Assembly: GCF_900114915.1 (NCBI RefSeq)
Contig: NZ_FOUS01000023.1
Location: 62,001 to 126,000 of the forward strand
Source of the DNA: Bradyrhizobium sp. Rc3b
GTDB lineage: Bacteria; Pseudomonadota; Alphaproteobacteria; Rhizobiales; Xanthobacteraceae
Reading direction: 5' to 3'
Length of the DNA: 64,000 nt
Each line of letters begins with the position of its first letter. The stretch's first letter is position 1. Shown piece by piece: positions 60,263 through 64,000 of the stretch. A program made the translations under genes and the position numbers. The notes beneath the pieces were generated by a model. That model searched no databases, was not told the origin of the DNA, and saw nothing but the letters and a program-made list of their open reading frames with translations.

Positions 60263-62737
60263 TTGACAAGACAGCGTTCTTTGCTGACCCCTGGTCCATT
60301 GTCGTTATCGCTGGCGGTCAGGAGCCAGATGCAGCTTGATCTTGCATCGCGCGATTGCGAATTCAAGGAAGTGACCGCCTCCATGAGGCGGCTGATGCTC
60401 AACTTGCTGGGAAATGCTGAAGACCATTCGGTGGTACCTATTCAGGGAGGCGGCTCCTTCGCAATGGAAGCCGCTCTCTCTTCATTTGTGTCCCGTGCCG
60501 ACAGGCCGCTCGTTTGCATAAACGGCATCTATGGCGAGCGCATTTTACGAATCTTGCGGCTGTGGGGCGTCGAAGCACTGAAGCTCGTCAAGCGAGCGAC
60601 CGATCCTTTGGATCCCCAAGAAATTGGCGAGCATCTGAGCCGAAATCCTGGCGTTACGCACCTATGCTTCGTCCATTGCGAGACGACAACCGGAATCGTT
60701 AACCCGCTGGACGCGATCGTGGAGGAGGCGAGGCGACGTGGCGTAAAAACCATCATCGACGCGATGAGTTCTTTTGGCGCCCTTAATATCGATCTGAGCC
60801 AGCGTGGAGCTGACGTCCTAGTCACCTCGAGCAACAAGTGCATAGAAGGCCCGCCGGGAGTAGCGTTTGTCATCGCGTCTCGGGAGCTGCTGGAGAATGC
60901 GGTTCAAGAACGGAGGTCGTTTGTGCTCGACGTGAGAGATCAATGGCTCTCGCTCGAGCGCACCGGTGAGTGGCGATCGACCCCTCCCACCCACATCGTT
61001 CAGGCAACGACAAAGGCCTTGGAGATTCTGCACCAGGAGGGCATTGATGCCAGGCGCTGCAGGTATGAGAAGATCAGGGACGATCTGGTCAAAGAACTCG
61101 AAGGAGTAGTGTCACCGCTGCTGCCCACGGAGTTGCAGTCGCCAGTCTGCGTCGCGTTCGGTGCGCCGTCCGGAATCGTGGACCAGGCAGGATTCGAAGG
61201 GCTGTACCGCCACTTGGCGGCCCACAACCTCTACGTCTACTCGAAGCTGCATCTTCCGACGCGGAGTTTCCGCCTCGGCTGCATTGGAGAAATCCAATCC
61301 AGCTGGATCGTGCAGTTGGGCTGCGCCTTTCGTAGTTATTTCCGATCCGGTCAGGCTCCAGCGGCGCCGACCTCGGCCCAACAGACATGCAGGGCTCGCG
61401 TAAAGATGCCGGCTCGAACGGCTGGAGAACCGCAGCTGCCGTTTTCGGCGGAGACTGCTGTTCTGCATGCGGGCTATCGACGCGACCCAGTGACGAAGGC
61501 GGTCGCAGTGCCGATTTACCAGAATACGGCTTATGAACTCGATGGCGATCTAAACCACATTGCTGACGTTTACAACGTCAAGGCCGATGGGTTCACCTAC
61601 ACGAGGATCATAAATCCGACGACCCGCGCGCTGGAAAGGCGCTACGCCGCGGTAGATATGGCGAGCGACTCGCTCGCCGTCGCTTCCGGTCAAGCGGCGA
61701 CGTTCCTGGCTATCGTCAACCTGTCAAGTGGCGAAGTGGGGGACAATGTCGTCGCCTCTCCGTATCTATATGGCAATACCTGGAACTTGCTCCACAACAC
61801 GTTAAAGCGTCTTGGGATCAGCGTGAGGACGGCAGATCCTCGAAGGCCCGAGACGTTTGAACGTGCGATTGATGATCGCACGATATGCCTGTTCGGAGAG
61901 GTGATTTCGAATCCCTGTCTGATTCCGCTCCCTGTCAAACAGCTGGCCGAGATCGGCCGAAAGTACGGCGTGCCTTTGGTCGTGGACAATACGACAACGC
62001 CACTGGTATGCCGGCCGTCAGATCTCGGCGCTGCGATCACGACGTACTCCGCAACAAAATATATATGTGGCCACGGTACGACGCTCGGCGGGCTCATCGT
62101 TGACAACGGCGAGTTTAGCTACCGGGGAGACTCTCGCTTTCCCCTATTCAACCGTCCCGACGATGCGCATGGCGGAATTGTCTGGCATAACGCGGTGCGC
62201 GATGTCGGCGATCTTGGAAGGAGCGAGTATCTCCTCAAAGCTCGCATGACTTGGTTGCGCGATACCGGTGCGGCGATCGCCCCGTTCGCGAGCTTTCAAC
62301 TCATCCAGGGTCTTGAAACGCTGCCGCTTCGCATGAAGCAGCATTGCGCGAACGCCAGGATCGTGGCCGACGTTCTCAAGGAGCATCCTAAGGTGCGCCG
62401 TGTCTTCTACCCGGGGCTATTTGAAGGCGCCGATCGGGAAACCGTCGAACAGACGCTCAATGCTGCATACGGACACGGAGCGATGGTCATGTTCGAAGTG
62501 GAGGACGAACAAGCCGGGCGCAAGTTCATCCAGAACGTCGACCTGATGTATCATGTTTCGAATGTAGGCGATGCCCGCACGCTCGTGACCCATCCTGTCT
62601 CGACGACCCACACCACCGTCCCGCGTGAAAAGCGCGAAGCCGCCGGCATATTTGGCGGCTCGATCCGGCTGTGCGTTGGCATCGAAGACGTCAACGACAT
62701 CTTGCGCGATCTGGACAAGGCGCTTTGCGCAATCTGA
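60263..62737 (+). CDS. rtxA: RtxA, bifunctional dihydrorhizobitoxine synthase
   Basis: An 824-aa two-domain PLP enzyme. Residues about 1-370 are an aminotransferase of the serine-glyoxylate type (LLTPGPLSLSLAVR, VIPIQGGGSFAMEAAL-like, TSSNKCIEGPPGVAFV with PLP Lys192), thought to make serinol. After a linker, residues about 395-824 are an O-acetylhomoserine sulfhydrylase-like enzyme (AVLHAGYRRDPVTKAVAVPIYQNTAYELD, TRIINPTTRALERR, YSATKYICGHGTTLGGLIVD with Lys599), thought to join serinol to O-acetylhomoserine. TTG 60263 has AGGAGG 6 bases ahead. rtxC follows 31 bases later. Rhizobitoxine inhibits plant ethylene synthesis and promotes nodulation. Confidence 0.93.
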   Translation: MTRQRSLLTPGPLSLSLAVRSQMQLDLASRDCEFKEVTASMRRLMLNLLGNAEDHSVVPIQGGGSFAMEAALSSFVSRADRPLVCINGIYGERILRILRLWGVEALKLVKRATDPLDPQEIGEHLSRNPGVTHLCFVHCETTTGIVNPLDAIVEEARRRGVKTIIDAMSSFGALNIDLSQRGADVLVTSSNKCIEGPPGVAFVIASRELLENAVQERRSFVLDVRDQWLSLERTGEWRSTPPTHIVQATTKALEILHQEGIDARRCRYEKIRDDLVKELEGVVSPLLPTELQSPVCVAFGAPSGIVDQAGFEGLYRHLAAHNLYVYSKLHLPTRSFRLGCIGEIQSSWIVQLGCAFRSYFRSGQAPAAPTSAQQTCRARVKMPARTAGEPQLPFSAETAVLHAGYRRDPVTKAVAVPIYQNTAYELDGDLNHIADVYNVKADGFTYTRIINPTTRALERRYAAVDMASDSLAVASGQAATFLAIVNLSSGEVGDNVVASPYLYGNTWNLLHNTLKRLGISVRTADPRRPETFERAIDDRTICLFGEVISNPCLIPLPVKQLAEIGRKYGVPLVVDNTTTPLVCRPSDLGAAITTYSATKYICGHGTTLGGLIVDNGEFSYRGDSRFPLFNRPDDAHGGIVWHNAVRDVGDLGRSEYLLKARMTWLRDTGAAIAPFASFQLIQGLETLPLRMKQHCANARIVADVLKEHPKVRRVFYPGLFEGADRETVEQTLNAAYGHGAMVMFEVEDEQAGRKFIQNVDLMYHVSNVGDARTLVTHPVSTTHTTVPREKREAAGIFGGSIRLCVGIEDVNDILRDLDKALCAI

Positions 62738-62768
62738 CAACCTGCAAGGCGATCAGAAGGAGGTTCTC

Positions 62769-63827
62769 ATGAATCAGGCAGACGCTTGGAAGTTGAGGTC
62801 ATCACGCTATGAGGCCGTTCAATTCAGCCGAGAGATCAATAGGCAGCTCTCCGAGCTGAGACCCGACAACATAACGGGAGCTGCTTATATTGCCAAAGAT
62901 TACGCTATTGTCACAGCGTGCACGCTCGCGACTGTGTCAGTCTCATGGTGGCTCTACCCGCTGGCCGTCCTTCTAATTGGTGCCTATCAGCGCGGATTGA
63001 CAACCATCGCTCATGATGCGGCTCACCGTACGCTCGCGAAGAACACGACCTGGAACTACGTCTTGGGCATTCTGTTCGCCTCCTATCCCTTGTTCCAGCG
63101 CCACTGGGCCTACCGGATCTCGCACGTCTATTTGCATCATCCCTATCTCGGAGACCCGGACAAGGATCCCGACCTGAAGTTCTTCCTGGCCAGCGGCGTT
63201 TACGACGTACAACCTCCGGAGCGGTACGCTTTCAACATGATCTGGAAGCCGATCTTCGGCGGCGCGACGGTGGCGTATCTGAAATATCTTTGGACCAATC
63301 GATTTTCGATCACAGATGTCGAGGATCAGAGCCGCTCCGGCATACTTGTCGATAAGTATGGCTTCTATCTCTTTTGGATAAGCATCCTGGGCGGGTCATA
63401 TGCTGTTGGGCTGCTCCATATCGTCGTCCTGTTTTGGATCGTGCCCTATCTCACCACGTTTCAGGTCCTTGGCTGGTTTATCGAGCTCGCCGAGCACTCA
63501 CCTATGTGCGAAACCGAGACGCAGAACGTCTATCTCACCCGGAATCGGAAAGGAAATTTCCTCGAGCGGGCGATCCTCGGGCAGAATCTGGATGAGTACC
63601 ACCTTGAGCATCACCTTTCGCCGGGTATCCCGTTTTGGCTGTTGCGCAAAGCTCAGAAAATCCGAATGCAGGATCCGAACTATGCGGAGGTTGCCGCGAC
63701 ATGGGGCGGGCTCTTTGTCAAAGGACCTCAAGGTCAACCCAGCGTCATAGGCCAATTAAAAGAGCGAAATCGACGCTTGTATGAGCAGTCCGTTGCTGAG
63801 GTTCGCACGCGAGGGCAGGTCGCGTGA
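62769..63827 (+). CDS. rtxC: RtxC, dihydrorhizobitoxine desaturase
   Basis: A 352-aa membrane desaturase with three His boxes: HDAAH (82-86), HVYLHH (119-124) and HLEHH (278-282), and hydrophobic helices around residues 45-75, 95-110 and 205-245. It introduces the vinyl double bond that turns dihydrorhizobitoxine into rhizobitoxine. ATG 62769 has AAGGAGG 6 bases ahead. Its stop overlaps the GTG of the next gene (GTGA), so the rtx genes are translationally coupled. Length and order match the B. elkanii rtxA-rtxC pair. Confidence 0.93.
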   Translation: MNQADAWKLRSSRYEAVQFSREINRQLSELRPDNITGAAYIAKDYAIVTACTLATVSVSWWLYPLAVLLIGAYQRGLTTIAHDAAHRTLAKNTTWNYVLGILFASYPLFQRHWAYRISHVYLHHPYLGDPDKDPDLKFFLASGVYDVQPPERYAFNMIWKPIFGGATVAYLKYLWTNRFSITDVEDQSRSGILVDKYGFYLFWISILGGSYAVGLLHIVVLFWIVPYLTTFQVLGWFIELAEHSPMCETETQNVYLTRNRKGNFLERAILGQNLDEYHLEHHLSPGIPFWLLRKAQKIRMQDPNYAEVAATWGGLFVKGPQGQPSVIGQLKERNRRLYEQSVAEVRTRGQVA

Positions 63828-64000
63828 CGTTACTAAGGCCAGAGAGCACCCGAGCCGTGGTCGGCGTCACTTCGAACCGTCTTCTGGGCGATGGTGTGCA
63901 TCGCGACTGGTTGCGGCGCAAGTACTTGCAGGCACTCCATCGCCATGCGGGAGTGGCTGGCGTTATATTGCCGACAGTCGACGCCGAAGATGCGAGGGAG
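63824..64000 (+). CDS. Glutamine-amidotransferase-like (peptidase C26) protein, partial
   Basis: The frame from GTG 63824 stays open to the window end (59 residues): VVGVTSNRLLG, YLQALHRHAGVAGVILPTVDAEDA, the N-terminal pattern of gamma-glutamyl-GABA hydrolase-type class I amidotransferases. The catalytic Cys lies beyond the window. It overlaps the rtxC stop by four bases, so it belongs to the rtx operon. In B. elkanii further genes (rtxD-rtxG) follow rtxC; I do not assign one of these names. Confidence 0.65.
   Translation, partial: MTLLRPESTRAVVGVTSNRLLGDGVHRDWLRRKYLQALHRHAGVAGVILPTVDAEDARE

Overview
The window looks like part of the symbiosis island of a soybean/cowpea-type Bradyrhizobium. 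The evidence is the gene content: nolO-nodZ and noeI (Nod-factor decoration), fixR-nifA and fixA (nitrogen-fixation control and electron supply), a NifA/sigma54-type groESL operon, a type III SUMO-protease effector behind a tts box, sulfate-activation genes nodP-nodQ, and the start of a rhizobitoxine (rtx) operon. Many decayed genes and long gene-poor stretches between small functional islands also fit a symbiosis island. All family names come from recognising protein motifs by eye; no search was run.

Layout. 1-3.6 kb: nolO and nodZ. 4.2-8.5 kb: a RegR box and -24/-12 promoter, then fixR-nifA, then fixA behind its own -24/-12 promoter. 9.0-13.6 kb: a strong NifA/sigma54 promoter, a fused haem-oxygenase-like/GFA protein, a 2-oxoglutarate oxygenase, a convergent ATP-grasp ligase and an AMP-ligase remnant. 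Together these resemble an undescribed small biosynthetic module. 13.6-23.3 kb: debris (GcrA and M20 peptidase fragments), an aberrant trpD paralogue, small orphan genes, MerR-type sites and orphan tts boxes. 23.3-28.7 kb: a NopD-like effector, an acyl-CoA dehydrogenase and a broken methyltransferase. 29.2-33.3 kb: groEL, groES with a duplicated promoter/5' end, and noeI. 33.7-41 kb: an IS66 remnant, a flavin monooxygenase with a truncated aldolase, carbonic anhydrase, a nuclease-like protein and small secreted proteins. 41-53.5 kb: a cobalamin riboswitch and metE, hemerythrin, a fixJ-like regulator beside a dead fixL, small orphan genes and a dead MarR gene. 54.1-58.3 kb: sulfotransferase, nodP, nodQ. 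60.2-64 kb: rtxA, rtxC and the start of a glutamine-amidotransferase-like gene that runs off the end.

How the parts work together. NodZ (fucosylation), NoeI (fucose 2-O-methylation) and NolO (carbamoylation) would decorate the Nod factor; NodP/Q could supply PAPS to the adjacent sulfotransferase. Under low oxygen, RegR and NifA would drive fixR-nifA, fixA, groESL and probably the 9-11 kb module. The effector and rhizobitoxine (an ethylene-synthesis inhibitor) act on the host. Best candidates for something undescribed: the 9-13.6 kb module, the trpD paralogue with an altered active site, the repeated MerR-type sites and the tts boxes with no visible effector.
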